Part shown: positions 7,474 to 15,825 of the stretch, one piece after another | How the letters are laid out: each line of letters begins with the position of its first letter | Position numbering within the stretch: position 1 is the first letter of the stretch | Assembly (NCBI GenBank): GCA_964497615.1 | Contig: CAZCEC010000010.1 | Coordinates: 56,564 to 120,563, forward strand | DNA from: CAZCEC01 sp964497615 | GTDB lineage: Bacteria > Chloroflexota > Anaerolineae > Anaerolineales > UBA6663 | DNA length: 64,000 nucleotides | Direction of reading: 5' to 3' | The notes under the pieces: model-generated | Told to the model about the DNA's origin: nothing | Databases searched by the model: none | The model's input: only the letters and a program-made list of their open reading frames with translations | Made by a program: the position numbers and the translations under genes

Positions 7474-7857
7474 ATGGCTACCGTAGAAGAACGCATGAAG
7501 ATTTTGAAGATGGTCGAGGAAGGCAAGGTCTCGGCCGAGGATGGCGCGAAGCTGCTGGCGGCGCTGAGCGAGAGCCGCCGCCCACCCAGCCCGCCGGCCA
7601 TGATGGGCCCCGGCGGCGAGGCGCGCTGGTTCCGTGTGCGCGTCACCGACCTGGCCACCGGCAAGGTCAAGGTCAACGTCAACATCCCCATGGGGTTGGT
7701 AAACGTGGGCATCAAGATGGGCGCCCGCTTCGCGCCGGGGCTGGATACCGAGCAGATGGAAGCCATCGCCGAGGCACTCAAGAGCGGGGCGACAGGCAAG
7801 ATCGTCGAGGCCACCGACGAAGAAGACGGCGAGAAGGTCGAAATCTTCGTGGAATAG
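7474..7857 (+). CDS. SHOCT-like module protein, soluble paralogue
   Basis: A 127-residue protein with the helical module at residues 7-27 (MKILKMVEEGKVSAEDGAKLL), a short Pro-rich linker, and the C-terminal domain WFRVRVTDLATGKVKV to VEIFVE. It aligns end to end with the 137-residue protein at 2602, differing mainly in the linker, so the two are paralogues. The ATG at 7474 has GGAGG eight bases upstream; longer in-frame starts would only add non-conserved residues. It has no membrane helix. Function unknown; it lies 12 bases before an MFS exporter gene. Confidence 0.85.
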   Translation: MATVEERMKILKMVEEGKVSAEDGAKLLAALSESRRPPSPPAMMGPGGEARWFRVRVTDLATGKVKVNVNIPMGLVNVGIKMGARFAPGLDTEQMEAIAEALKSGATGKIVEATDEEDGEKVEIFVE

Positions 7858-7869
7858 GGCGCCTGAACC

Positions 7870-9138
7870 ATGACGCCCTCGCGCCCGGAAAACTGGAAGC
7901 TGCATTTTGGCGCCCTGTGGGGCGGCCAGGCAGTGTCGCTCTTTGGCAGCGCGCTGGTGCAGTTCGCGCTGGTGTGGTGGCTCACCTCCACCACCAAGTC
8001 CGCCACCGTGCTGACGACAGCCACCCTGGCGGCCATGCTGCCTGCCGTGCTGCTGGGGCCGGTGGCCGGCGTGCTGGTGGACCGCTGGAACCGCCGGTTG
8101 GTGATGTTGGCAGCCGACGGCGTGGTGGCGGGCGCCATCCTGGTGCTGGCCTACCTGTTCGCGGTGGAAGCGGTGCAGGTGTGGCACGTCTACCTCATCC
8201 TGCTGGTACGGGCCGCGGCCGGGGCGTTTCAGAACCCGGCCATGACGGCCTCGACCTCGCTGATGGTGCCCGACCGGCACCTGGCCCGCGTGGCCGGCTT
8301 CAACCAGAGCCTGCAGGGCGGCATGGGCATCGTGGCGCCTCCGGTGGGGGCGCTGCTGCTCACGGCCCTGCCCATTCAGGGCGTGCTGGCAGTGGATGTG
8401 GTGACGGCCCTCGTCGGCATGGTCCCGCTGTTGTTCATCTTCGTGCCGCAGCCAGCCAGGGCCGCCGCGCCGGCCGGCGCCCCAGCCGTCAAACCATCCT
8501 TTGTGGGCGAGATGCGCGCGGGACTGCGCTACGTGGCGGGGTGGCCGGGGCTGCTCACCGTGCTGGGCATGGCCCTGCTGATTAACTTTCTGCTGACCCC
8601 GGCCGCCTCGCTCATCCCCTTACTGGTGGTGGAGCACTTCAACGGCGGCGCGTTCCAACTCGCCACCCTGGACGCCGTGTTTGGCGTCGGCGTAATCGGC
8701 GGCGGCATCCTGCTGGGGGTGTGGGGCGGATTCAAGCGGCGGGTTTACACCTCGCTGGTGGGTTTGGTTGGGCTAGGCTCGGGCTTCATCCTGCTTGGCC
8801 TAACACCGGCCGATGCCTTCTGGCTGGCACTGGTGGCGGCGGGGATCGGCTCGGTGATGCAAGCGCTGACCAACGGTCCTCTCATGGCCATCATGCAAGC
8901 CACCATCTCACCGGACATGCAGGGGCGCATGTTTTCCCTGGTGATGGCGGGCTCGGCCGCGATGGCCCCGCTGGGGCTGCTCATTGCCGGGCCGGTGGCC
9001 GAGGCGCTGGAGGTGCAGTCCTGGTTTTTAATCGGCGGGGCCGTTTGCGCGCTGATGGGCGTCGCCGGCTGGTTCCTGCCGTCGGTGATGACGTTGGAGG
9101 ACCGGGCGGCAGTCGGGGCGGCCGTGGCGGCGGACTAG
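7870..9138 (+). CDS. MFS transporter, DHA3-type exporter
   Basis: A 422-residue major facilitator with about 12 membrane helices. The N-terminus WGGQAVSLFGSALVQFALVWWL and the loop motif GVLVDRWNRRLVM (near 73-85) are typical of MFS_3/DHA3 drug and siderophore exporters such as macrolide pumps. The second half has the matching GVWGGFKRRVY loop. It follows the module protein by 12 bases and a second related exporter is encoded at 13239. Export of an antibiotic or another toxic compound is the family expectation; the substrate cannot be read from sequence. Confidence 0.88.
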   Translation: MTPSRPENWKLHFGALWGGQAVSLFGSALVQFALVWWLTSTTKSATVLTTATLAAMLPAVLLGPVAGVLVDRWNRRLVMLAADGVVAGAILVLAYLFAVEAVQVWHVYLILLVRAAAGAFQNPAMTASTSLMVPDRHLARVAGFNQSLQGGMGIVAPPVGALLLTALPIQGVLAVDVVTALVGMVPLLFIFVPQPARAAAPAGAPAVKPSFVGEMRAGLRYVAGWPGLLTVLGMALLINFLLTPAASLIPLLVVEHFNGGAFQLATLDAVFGVGVIGGGILLGVWGGFKRRVYTSLVGLVGLGSGFILLGLTPADAFWLALVAAGIGSVMQALTNGPLMAIMQATISPDMQGRMFSLVMAGSAAMAPLGLLIAGPVAEALEVQSWFLIGGAVCALMGVAGWFLPSVMTLEDRAAVGAAVAAD

Positions 9139-9245
9139 GACCGACGAAAGACGAATGGCGAAACACGAATGACAAAGCGTGAGACGTGATCCGTGACACT
9201 CGACACGTGACACCCGACACCCGACCCGCACCACGCACCACGGAC
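9139..9245. repeat. Degenerate short-period repeats between two genes
   Basis: Two unlike repeat tracts lie together. First comes GACCGACGAAAGACGAATGG with a following ACACGAATGAC, matching the GACCGACGAC family seen elsewhere in the window. Then comes a run of GTGACACTCGACACGTGACACCCGACACCCGACC units with a period near seven. No reading frame or promoter was recognised before the GAGGAGG at about 9255. Confidence 0.6.
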
Positions 9246-9264
9246 CGGTAGACGAGGAGGCACC

Positions 9265-10239
9265 ATGGCACAGGAATTAACAACCACGCAGCGCACCTTT
9301 GCGGTGGCGGGATCGGCGCGGCTGACACTGCGCAACGTGAAGGGCGAGATTGACATCCAGCCCGGCGCGGCAGGGCAGATCGAGGTCACGGCCGTGAAGC
9401 ATCCCGGCCGCGGCTATGACCGGACCGAAATCGAGATGGCCCAGGCTGAGGACGGCAGTGTGACCGTCGCGACCCGCTTCGAGGATGACCTGGTGGGCCG
9501 GCTGTTGGGTCTGGGCGGCACCGACCCCTGCCGCGTGGACTACACCGTGCGCATGCCGGCCGCCGGCGCCGTGCTGGACCTGGCAACCGTGAGCGGGCCG
9601 GCGCGCGTGGCCGGTCTGGAGGGCGAGTTCAAGCTGCGGGCGGTGAGCGGCCCCCTGCACGTGGAAGGGCTGGCCGGCCATTTGAAGGTGGACGTGGTGA
9701 GCGGGAACGTCACCGGCGCGGGGCTTCGCCTCACCCAGCCGCTGGACGTGACGACCGTCTCCGGCGACGTGACCCTGACCGGCTGCCACCTGCCCGGCGT
9801 GGAAGCCAACACCGTCAGCGGGCAACTGCGCCTCGCCACCGGCGGCGCACCCGCGCAGTACCGCATCAAGAGCGTCTCCGGCGACGCCCACCTGATTCTG
9901 CCGGCGGGCACGCCCTGCCTGGTGAGCCTGCACACATTGAGCGGGCGGCTGCGGAGCGACCTGCCGGCCACGCGGCACGACGTGCGCGGGGGCAACGAGA
10001 CGGCGGAGTTCGGCGCGGGCGGCGCGGCGGGCGCGGCGGTGCAGGTGAAATTCAACAGTATCTCGGGCAATCTCAAGCTGTTGTCGGCCAATGGGGCCGA
10101 GAACGCCGCGGCGAGCGAGGCGCCCCCCATGGCGGAACCAACCGGGCCGCGCACGGCGGCGGAGCGACTGGCCCTGCTGGAGAAGGTGGAGCGCGGCGAG
10201 TTGAGCGTGGACGACGCGCTGGGCACATTGAATCATTGA
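9265..10239 (+). CDS. DUF4097 beta-repeat protein with C-terminal SHOCT-like module
   Basis: A 324-residue protein made almost entirely of DUF4097 strands: repeated VSGP, VSGN, VSGDVTL, SVSGDAHL and SISGNLKLL units between residues about 20 and 275. A Pro/Ala linker then leads to the terminal module RLALLEKVERGELSVDDALGTL. It differs from the 427-residue DUF4097 protein at 3102 in lacking the coiled coil. There is no signal peptide. GAGGAGG lies nine bases before the ATG. It stands directly upstream of the ABC exporter genes, which suggests that sensing and export are linked; that link is inference. Confidence 0.87.
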   Translation: MAQELTTTQRTFAVAGSARLTLRNVKGEIDIQPGAAGQIEVTAVKHPGRGYDRTEIEMAQAEDGSVTVATRFEDDLVGRLLGLGGTDPCRVDYTVRMPAAGAVLDLATVSGPARVAGLEGEFKLRAVSGPLHVEGLAGHLKVDVVSGNVTGAGLRLTQPLDVTTVSGDVTLTGCHLPGVEANTVSGQLRLATGGAPAQYRIKSVSGDAHLILPAGTPCLVSLHTLSGRLRSDLPATRHDVRGGNETAEFGAGGAAGAAVQVKFNSISGNLKLLSANGAENAAASEAPPMAEPTGPRTAAERLALLEKVERGELSVDDALGTLNH

Positions 10240-10243
10240 GGGC

Positions 10244-11317
10244 ATGATGTCGCACTGGGCGGTTGAAGCTGAAGAACTGGTCAAGACCTTTCCGCGCCGC
10301 AAAGCGGCGGAGGAGAATGGCGAGAGCGGCAATGACGCGGCCAAGGGCAAGCGCAGCTTGTGGCCGTTTGGTAAGCCCAAAGCCAACGGGGCGGCCGGCG
10401 CGTTCACAGCCGTGGCCGGGGTGAGCTTTCAGATCGCGCCGGGGGAGGTGTTTGGACTGCTGGGGCCCAACGGCGCGGGCAAATCCACCACCATCCGCAT
10501 GCTGTGCACCCTGCTGGAGCCGACGCGCGGGACGGCGCGGGTGGCCGGGTTCGACGTGGTGCGCCAGGAAAACTTGGTGCGGCAGAACCTGGGCACGGTG
10601 CTGGCCGGCGAGCGCAGCATCTATTGGAAGCTGAGCGGGCGCGAGAACCTGGAATACTTCGCGGCCCTGTTCCACCTGCCGCCCGAGACGGCCCGCCAGC
10701 GGATCGACGAACTGCTGGAGCGCATGGAGTTGACGGCGCGGGCGAACGACCGGGTGGAAACTTACTCGACCGGCATGAAGCAGCGCATCGTGCTGGCGCG
10801 CGCACTGCTGGCCCGCCCGCCCATCCTGCTGTTCGACGAGCCGACCCTGGGGCTGGACCCGCAGGCCGCGCGCAAGGTCCGCGAGTTGGTGACGGAACTG
10901 AAGGGCGAGGGCCACACCATTCTGCTGACCACGCACTACATGGAAGAGGCCGACCAACTCTCCGACCGCATCGGCATCATTGACCAGGGGCGCATCATCG
11001 CGCTGGACACGCCAGCCCGGCTCAAGCAGCGCATCGGCCAGCAGGACGCCCTGCGGGTGGAGGTGGCCGGGTGGCGGCCGGAGCTGGCCGCGCCCTTGCA
11101 GGCGCTGCCGGGCGTCACCGGGCAGGTGGCGGCGCGCTACCTGGGCACCGACTCGGTGTGGGAAGTGAGCCTCCAGGCCGACGACGGGCGCGCGGTGCTG
11201 CCGGGCATCATCGAGCGGCTGGGCAGCGGCGGCGGGCGGATCGTGAACCTGAAGGTGGCCGAGCCGACGCTGGAGGATGTGTTTATCCAGTTGACGGGGA
11301 AAGCCCTAAGAGACTGA
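10244..11317 (+). CDS. ABC exporter ATP-binding protein, DrrA type
   Basis: A 357-residue ATPase of an ABC-2 exporter. The Walker A motif GPNGAGKST is at 74-82, the family signature is the variant YSTGMKQR, and Walker B is LLFDEPT near 196, followed by the DrrA-like C-terminal domain. Unusual is a Lys/Asn/Gly-rich insertion of about 30 residues (about 21-51) between the first strand and the beta-hairpin, absent from ordinary DrrA/CcmA proteins. The next two genes encode its permeases, with spacings of 3 and -1 bases. A start three bases later is equally possible. Confidence 0.92.
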   Translation: MMSHWAVEAEELVKTFPRRKAAEENGESGNDAAKGKRSLWPFGKPKANGAAGAFTAVAGVSFQIAPGEVFGLLGPNGAGKSTTIRMLCTLLEPTRGTARVAGFDVVRQENLVRQNLGTVLAGERSIYWKLSGRENLEYFAALFHLPPETARQRIDELLERMELTARANDRVETYSTGMKQRIVLARALLARPPILLFDEPTLGLDPQAARKVRELVTELKGEGHTILLTTHYMEEADQLSDRIGIIDQGRIIALDTPARLKQRIGQQDALRVEVAGWRPELAAPLQALPGVTGQVAARYLGTDSVWEVSLQADDGRAVLPGIIERLGSGGGRIVNLKVAEPTLEDVFIQLTGKALRD

Positions 11318-11320
11318 ACT

Positions 11321-12181
11321 ATGCAAGTTACTCGCATTCAGAGCCGCCCCAGCGCCGTAGCCGAACTCCGCGCCCTGTGGGCAGTGGCGCGGCGCGAATG
11401 GATCTTGTTCAAACGTTACCCAAGCTGGCTGCTCAGCCTGGTCATTTGGCCCGTCATCTTTCCCGCGGCCTACATCATCTCGGCGCGCGCCTTGGCCGGG
11501 CCGGATGGCAGCGGGGTGGCGCTGTTTGCGCGGCTGGCTGGCACTGACAACTACATGGGCTACATCGTTATCGGCACGGCGGTGTGGATGTGGCAGAACA
11601 TGACGCTGTGGAGCCTGGGCTTTGCGCTGCGCATGGAGCAGTGGCGCGGCACCCTCGAAACGAACTGGCTCAGCCCGGCGCGGCGGTTCTGGCTCCTGCT
11701 CGGCAACGGCTTGGCACAGACTGTCCAGTGGGTGGTGTTTTTTGTTATCACGGCCCTGGAGTTGGTGCTGCTGTTTGGCGTCCGCTTTGACGGCAACCCG
11801 CTCCTGGCCGTGCTGGTTGTCGTCGCCGCGCTGCCCGTGACGTACGGGATGGCCTTTGCCTTCGCCAGCGTGGTGGTGGCCGCGCGCGAGGCCAACGCGT
11901 TTGTCTTTCTGGTGCGCGGCTTCATCATGGTCTTCTGCGGCATCACCTACCCCGTCGCGGTGCTGCCGGGGTGGATGCAGGCGGTGGCCGCTTGGCTGCC
12001 GCCCACCTACATCATTCGCGCCATTCGCACGGCGCTGCTAACTCCCGCCACCTGGGCCGACGTAGCCCCTGACCTGCTGGCCCTGTTGGGTTGGGGCGTG
12101 GCCTGGCTTGTCATCGGCGTGGTGACGTTCAACTGGACCGAACGCCGGGCCCGGCGCAAGGGCACCTTGGGACAATACTGA
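11321..12181 (+). CDS. ABC-2 type exporter permease, first subunit
   Basis: A 286-residue permease with six predicted membrane helices and the ABC-2 pattern (WAVARREWILFKRYPSWLLS at the N-terminal interface helix, EANAFVFLVRG and the ITYPVAVLPGWMQ turn before the last helices). With the next gene, which is homologous, it forms a heterodimeric exporter powered by the preceding ATPase. Its TGA overlaps the following ATG by one base, showing tight coupling. The C-terminus ERRARRKGTLGQY is nearly the same as the partner's ERRVRRTGSLGQH. Confidence 0.9.
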   Translation: MQVTRIQSRPSAVAELRALWAVARREWILFKRYPSWLLSLVIWPVIFPAAYIISARALAGPDGSGVALFARLAGTDNYMGYIVIGTAVWMWQNMTLWSLGFALRMEQWRGTLETNWLSPARRFWLLLGNGLAQTVQWVVFFVITALELVLLFGVRFDGNPLLAVLVVVAALPVTYGMAFAFASVVVAAREANAFVFLVRGFIMVFCGITYPVAVLPGWMQAVAAWLPPTYIIRAIRTALLTPATWADVAPDLLALLGWGVAWLVIGVVTFNWTERRARRKGTLGQY

Positions 12182-13038
12182 TGAATGCGCTCCCGCACTC
12201 TCTTTCCCAGCCAACGGTGAGTTCGCACCTGCGAGCGCTGTGGGCCATCGCCCGCAAGGACTGGTTCCACTTCTGGCGCTATCCCTTGCAAGCCATTTCG
12301 TGGACCTTTCAGCCGCTGGTGTGGCTGACCCCCATCTACTTCATGGGGCAGGTGTTCAGCACCAACGGGCAGGCGCAGGGCTTTGCCGAGTTCAGCGGCA
12401 CCGCCGACTACCTGGGCTACATTCTGATTGGCACCGTGCTGACGAACTTCGTGATGGCGGTGTTCTGGGGCATGGGCTACGCCTTGAAGAACGACATGGA
12501 TACGGGGGTGCTGGAAGCCAACTGGCTGCTCCCCATCCCGCGCATCCTCATGCTCGTGGGCCGTACCCTGACCAGCCTGGCGACCACAGCGGTGACCTCC
12601 GTGGTAATGCTGGTGACGGCGGCGCTTGTTTTTGGTTTCCGCCCGTCTGGCGATGCCTTGGCGGCCTTCCTGACCGCCCTGCCCATGCTGCTGGGCCTGT
12701 ATGGCTTTGGCATTGCCTTTGCGGCGGTGGTTCTCATCATGAAGGACGCCAATACGCTGGTGGATGTGAGCAGCTTCCTGGTGCAGATTCTCTCTGGCAG
12801 CAGCTTTCCGGTGCAGGCGCTGCCGCGCTGGCTGTTCCCGTTGGCCCTGGCCTTGCCCATCACCTATGGGCTGGACGCTGTCCGCTACTACTTGCTGGAC
12901 TCGCAGCCGCTCCTGCCAATTGGATGGGAGCTAGGGCTGATGTTCTTCTTCCTGGCAGTGATGTTGGCGCTTGGCGCACGCGCCTTCCGGGGGCTGGAGC
13001 GGCGCGTGCGGCGGACGGGCAGCCTGGGACAGCACTGA
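12181..13038 (+). CDS. ABC-2 type exporter permease, second subunit
   Basis: A 285-residue permease and paralogue of the preceding gene. It has the same interface helix (WAIARKDWFHFWRYPLQA), six predicted helices, and the SGSSFPVQALPRWL turn before the last helices. Duplicate permeases with one ATPase are usual for DrrAB-like exporters of lipids, antibiotics or glycans. The cargo is not evident. A non-coding stretch with a dispersed hairpin repeat follows the gene. Confidence 0.9.
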   Translation: MNALPHSLSQPTVSSHLRALWAIARKDWFHFWRYPLQAISWTFQPLVWLTPIYFMGQVFSTNGQAQGFAEFSGTADYLGYILIGTVLTNFVMAVFWGMGYALKNDMDTGVLEANWLLPIPRILMLVGRTLTSLATTAVTSVVMLVTAALVFGFRPSGDALAAFLTALPMLLGLYGFGIAFAAVVLIMKDANTLVDVSSFLVQILSGSSFPVQALPRWLFPLALALPITYGLDAVRYYLLDSQPLLPIGWELGLMFFFLAVMLALGARAFRGLERRVRRTGSLGQH

Positions 13039-13114
13039 CCCAACCTCGCGGGGGGTCTGTGAGTAAACTATACGGTGCGCCGCTACGAGCGGATTGCACA
13101 ATTAGTTGCGCCTC

Positions 13115-13140
13115 GTAGCGCGGGTGGTTTATCCCCCGCG
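13115..13140 (+). repeat. GTAGCGCGGGT hairpin repeat, copy 1
   Basis: GTAGCGCGGGT, then GG TTTAT CC, then CCCGCG, forming a stem-loop; a GGCGGCCG follows two bases later. A second copy lies at 23892-23917 on the other strand with the GG/CC pair swapped to CC/GG, so the stem is preserved. It lies in the roughly 200-base gene-free gap 13039-13238, in which no gene was seen; AAGGAG just before 13239 is the ribosome binding site of the next gene. Confidence 0.6.
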
Positions 13141-13238
13141 GCGGCGGCCGATTTTGCCGCCGAACCACGGCTGGCGTAAGTCAATTGGGATACCGCGATA
13201 GTTGGCTTCCTCCCCAGATTTTAAGGAGAGTTTGACGC

Positions 13239-14594
13239 ATGGCACAGGCAAAAACGCGCCCGACCGGCTTCGGCGCCTTTATCGTGGTCTGGATCGGCCA
13301 GTTGGTGTCGGTGTTGGCAACAAACATGACCCACTTCGCCCTGACGATCTGGGTGTTCGAACGGACCCAGAGCGTGACGGCGCTGGCCTTGCAGGGCGTA
13401 TTCTTCATGACGCCCTTCCTGCTTATCTCGCCGGTGGCTGGGGCGATGGTGGACCGCTACAACCGCAAGTTGATGATGATGGTGAGCGACCTGGGCGCCG
13501 GATTCGCCACCATCGCCCTGCTGGCGCTCCAAGCGGCGGGCGTACTGGAAGTGTGGCACCTGTACGTGGCGGCGGCCGTGACGGGCGTGTTCCAGGCCTT
13601 CCAGTGGCCGGCCTATTCGGCCTCCATCAGCCTGATGGTGCCCAAGGCGCAGTATGGCCGGGCCAACGGGTTGATGTCGCTGCTGGAAATGGGGCCGGGC
13701 GTGCTGTCGCCGCTCCTGGCCGGGGCGCTGCTGCCCCTCATCAGCCTGACCGGCATCATGCTATTGGACGTGGCGACGTTCGTGCTGGCCGTCGGCGCGC
13801 TGCTATTCGTGTTCGTGCCGCAGCCGCCGCGCACCGAGGCTGGCGCGAAGGGGCGCGGCAACCTGCTCAAGGAGGGCCTGTACGGCTTCCGCTACATTTT
13901 CGCGCGGCCCAGCCTGCTCGGCCTGCAGCTCGTGTTCTTCTTTGGCAACTTCGCCGCAATGTTTGCCGCGACCGCCCGCGCCCCCCTGGTGCTGGCGCGC
14001 ACCGGCAGCGACGAGGTCATCTTCGGCGCGGTGCAGTCCATCGGCGCGCTGGGCGGCATCCTGGGCGGCGTGGCGATGAGCGCCTGGGGCGGCTTCCGGC
14101 GGCGGGTGCACGGTGTGCTGCTGGGGTGGATCGTCTCGAGCCTGGTGGGCACCATGCTGTTTGGGTTTGGCACCGAACTGGCGCTGTGGGCCCTGGCCTC
14201 GTTCGCGGGGGCGTTCCTGGTGCCCATCGTCAATGGCTCCAACCAGGCCATCTGGCAGGCCAAGGTGGCGCCGGACGTGCAGGGGCGTGTGTTCGCCGCG
14301 CGCCGCCTGATCGCCTGGCTGACCACGCCCATTGTGCCCATCATCGCCGGCCCGATGGCGGACTTCTGGCTGGAGCCGGCCATGAGCACCCCGTCGTCGG
14401 CGCTGGCGCAGACGTTTGGCGGGCTGGTGGGTACCGGCCCCGGGGCGGGCATGGCGCTGATGATCATTCTGGGCGGGCTGGGCGGCATCCTGGTGGGCGT
14501 GGCGGGCTACTTCTTCCCGGCCGTGCGCGACGCGGAGGGCCTGCTGCCGGACCACGACGCGGCGCCGGTGGGGGCGGAGAGCGTGGCGGCGTAG
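13239..14594 (+). CDS. MFS transporter, DHA3-type exporter (second copy)
   Basis: A 451-residue major facilitator with about 12 helices, related to the exporter at 7870: WIGQLVSVLATNMTHFALTIWVF at the start, AGAMVDRYNRKLMM in the first cytoplasmic loop and AWGGFRRRVHGVL in the second half. It is longer because of an insertion between the last two helices. AAGGAG precedes the ATG. The pair, plus the ABC exporter between them, gives three candidate drug pumps within 7 kb of the DUF2089/DUF4097 cluster. Substrate unknown. Confidence 0.88.
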   Translation: MAQAKTRPTGFGAFIVVWIGQLVSVLATNMTHFALTIWVFERTQSVTALALQGVFFMTPFLLISPVAGAMVDRYNRKLMMMVSDLGAGFATIALLALQAAGVLEVWHLYVAAAVTGVFQAFQWPAYSASISLMVPKAQYGRANGLMSLLEMGPGVLSPLLAGALLPLISLTGIMLLDVATFVLAVGALLFVFVPQPPRTEAGAKGRGNLLKEGLYGFRYIFARPSLLGLQLVFFFGNFAAMFAATARAPLVLARTGSDEVIFGAVQSIGALGGILGGVAMSAWGGFRRRVHGVLLGWIVSSLVGTMLFGFGTELALWALASFAGAFLVPIVNGSNQAIWQAKVAPDVQGRVFAARRLIAWLTTPIVPIIAGPMADFWLEPAMSTPSSALAQTFGGLVGTGPGAGMALMIILGGLGGILVGVAGYFFPAVRDAEGLLPDHDAAPVGAESVAA

Positions 14595-14664
14595 GGGATG
14601 CACAACCCTCCCGACAGTTTTGCGTACAATTCTTCAGGACTTGACTGTACCTGAGGAGGTGCAA

Positions 14665-15072
14665 ATGACACGGCTTATTTTGCGCTGGGCGATCAATGCG
14701 GTCGCGATTTGGGCGGCGATTTCGCTGATGGACGGGCGCGGCCTCGACATCATGGCTAGCGGCTGGGCGCCCATCCTGGTGCTGGCCGTCATCTTTGGGC
14801 TGTTAAATGCCCTGGTGCGGCCTGTCATCGAACTGCTTACTTGCCCGCTGATCATCCTCACCTTGGGGCTGGGCACCTTGCTCATCAACACCCTGCTCTT
14901 CTGGCTGACGGGCCTCATCGGCGCGCAGTTCGAAGTGGGCTTCACGGTGGATGGGTTCTGGCCGGCGTTCTGGGGCGCGCTGATCGTCTCGCTGGTGAGC
15001 ATGGCACTGACCATGTTGTTGCGCGACGAGCTGAAGGGCCGGCGGCGTGAGCCACGGCGCGCGGACCGCTAG
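14665..15072 (+). CDS. Phage holin family 4 (4-TM) like membrane protein
   Basis: A 135-residue protein with four predicted membrane helices and the family features GLLNALVRPVIELLTCPLIILTLG near the middle. Proteins of this group are named after a holin superfamily but are common in bacterial chromosomes, and nothing here suggests a prophage. A perfect GAGGAGGT lies seven bases before the ATG. Its TAG is followed immediately by the TTG start of the TPR gene. Function unknown. Confidence 0.82.
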   Translation: MTRLILRWAINAVAIWAAISLMDGRGLDIMASGWAPILVLAVIFGLLNALVRPVIELLTCPLIILTLGLGTLLINTLLFWLTGLIGAQFEVGFTVDGFWPAFWGALIVSLVSMALTMLLRDELKGRRREPRRADR

Positions 15073-15825
15073 TTGACGAACCCGCAGCCCCCCGCCCCCA
15101 CCGGCGCGGAAGAGTGCACCTACACGCCGCCGGAGATTGCTAACTCGGAGTACAGCGCCGCCTTGCGTGAGATCGAAGATCGCACCGAGGCGGCGCTGGG
15201 CGCGTTGGAGCAGGAGGAGCGCTGGCCGGAGGCGCTGACGATTTATGCCGGCGCGGGCGCGGAGGTGGATGGGCTGGGCATCCCGCGCGGCGACCCGGCC
15301 CACAAGCCCGCCCGGCGGCTGCGGGCCTACCTGTACTTGCGCGAGGCCAATGCCCTGCGCGCCCTGGGCCGCCACGCGGAGGCCGCGCCCCTCGCCGATA
15401 AGGAGCTCTCGGCGGCGATGGCGTCGGGCGATCACCTCTCCATCGCGCGGGCCATGTTCTCGCTGGGCACCACCTGCATCGCCAACGGCGAAACCGAGCG
15501 TGGCCTCAAGCTCCTGGGCGACTCCAAACCCATGTTCGCCCATCACCCCGACGACGACCACCGACAGGGGCTGGGCTGGTGGCACATTGTGATGGCGGAC
15601 TTGAGCAATCGGGGATACACCCACACTCCGCCTCAGCAGGCTCTGGCCGACGCCGACGAAGCCCTGAGCATCCTGCGTCCCTTGAAGAACTGGCCCGGCA
15701 TCACGCGGGCGCACCTGGCGCGGGCGGCGGCGCTTGAGCGATTGGGGGATGAGGCCGCCGCGAAGGTGGCGCGGTCTGCGGCGAAGATGGCCGAAGCCAT
15801 CGGCAGCCAAGGCGCTCTAGCCTGA
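15073..15825 (+). CDS. TPR repeat protein with TTG start
   Basis: A 250-residue helical protein with at least four tetratricopeptide-like pairs, e.g. LREANALRALGRHAEAAPLADKEL, ARAMFSLGTTCIANGETERGLKLL, and the C-terminal ARAAALERLGDEAAAKVARSA. The TTG at 15073 directly abuts the previous stop and gives the first conserved residues; no ATG is available nearby. The Gly-Trp-Trp segment GLGWWHIVMADLSNRGYTH sits in the middle. It probably binds a protein partner. The last nine bases overlap the oppositely oriented flippase-like gene. Confidence 0.78.
   Translation: MTNPQPPAPTGAEECTYTPPEIANSEYSAALREIEDRTEAALGALEQEERWPEALTIYAGAGAEVDGLGIPRGDPAHKPARRLRAYLYLREANALRALGRHAEAAPLADKELSAAMASGDHLSIARAMFSLGTTCIANGETERGLKLLGDSKPMFAHHPDDDHRQGLGWWHIVMADLSNRGYTHTPPQQALADADEALSILRPLKNWPGITRAHLARAAALERLGDEAAAKVARSAAKMAEAIGSQGALA

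Noticed and set aside
6715..8280. Long minus-strand frame (521 codons) across the module proteins
   Set aside because: It crosses three recognised plus-strand genes and has Arg/His/Gln-rich shadow composition.
13202..14644. 480-codon plus-strand frame overlapping the MFS gene
   Set aside because: Out-of-frame shadow, Arg/Gly-rich and not hydrophobic; the MFS frame has membrane helices and loop motifs.
14665..15072. Prophage signal from the holin-family protein
   Set aside because: No other phage gene is nearby; this four-helix family is common in chromosomes.
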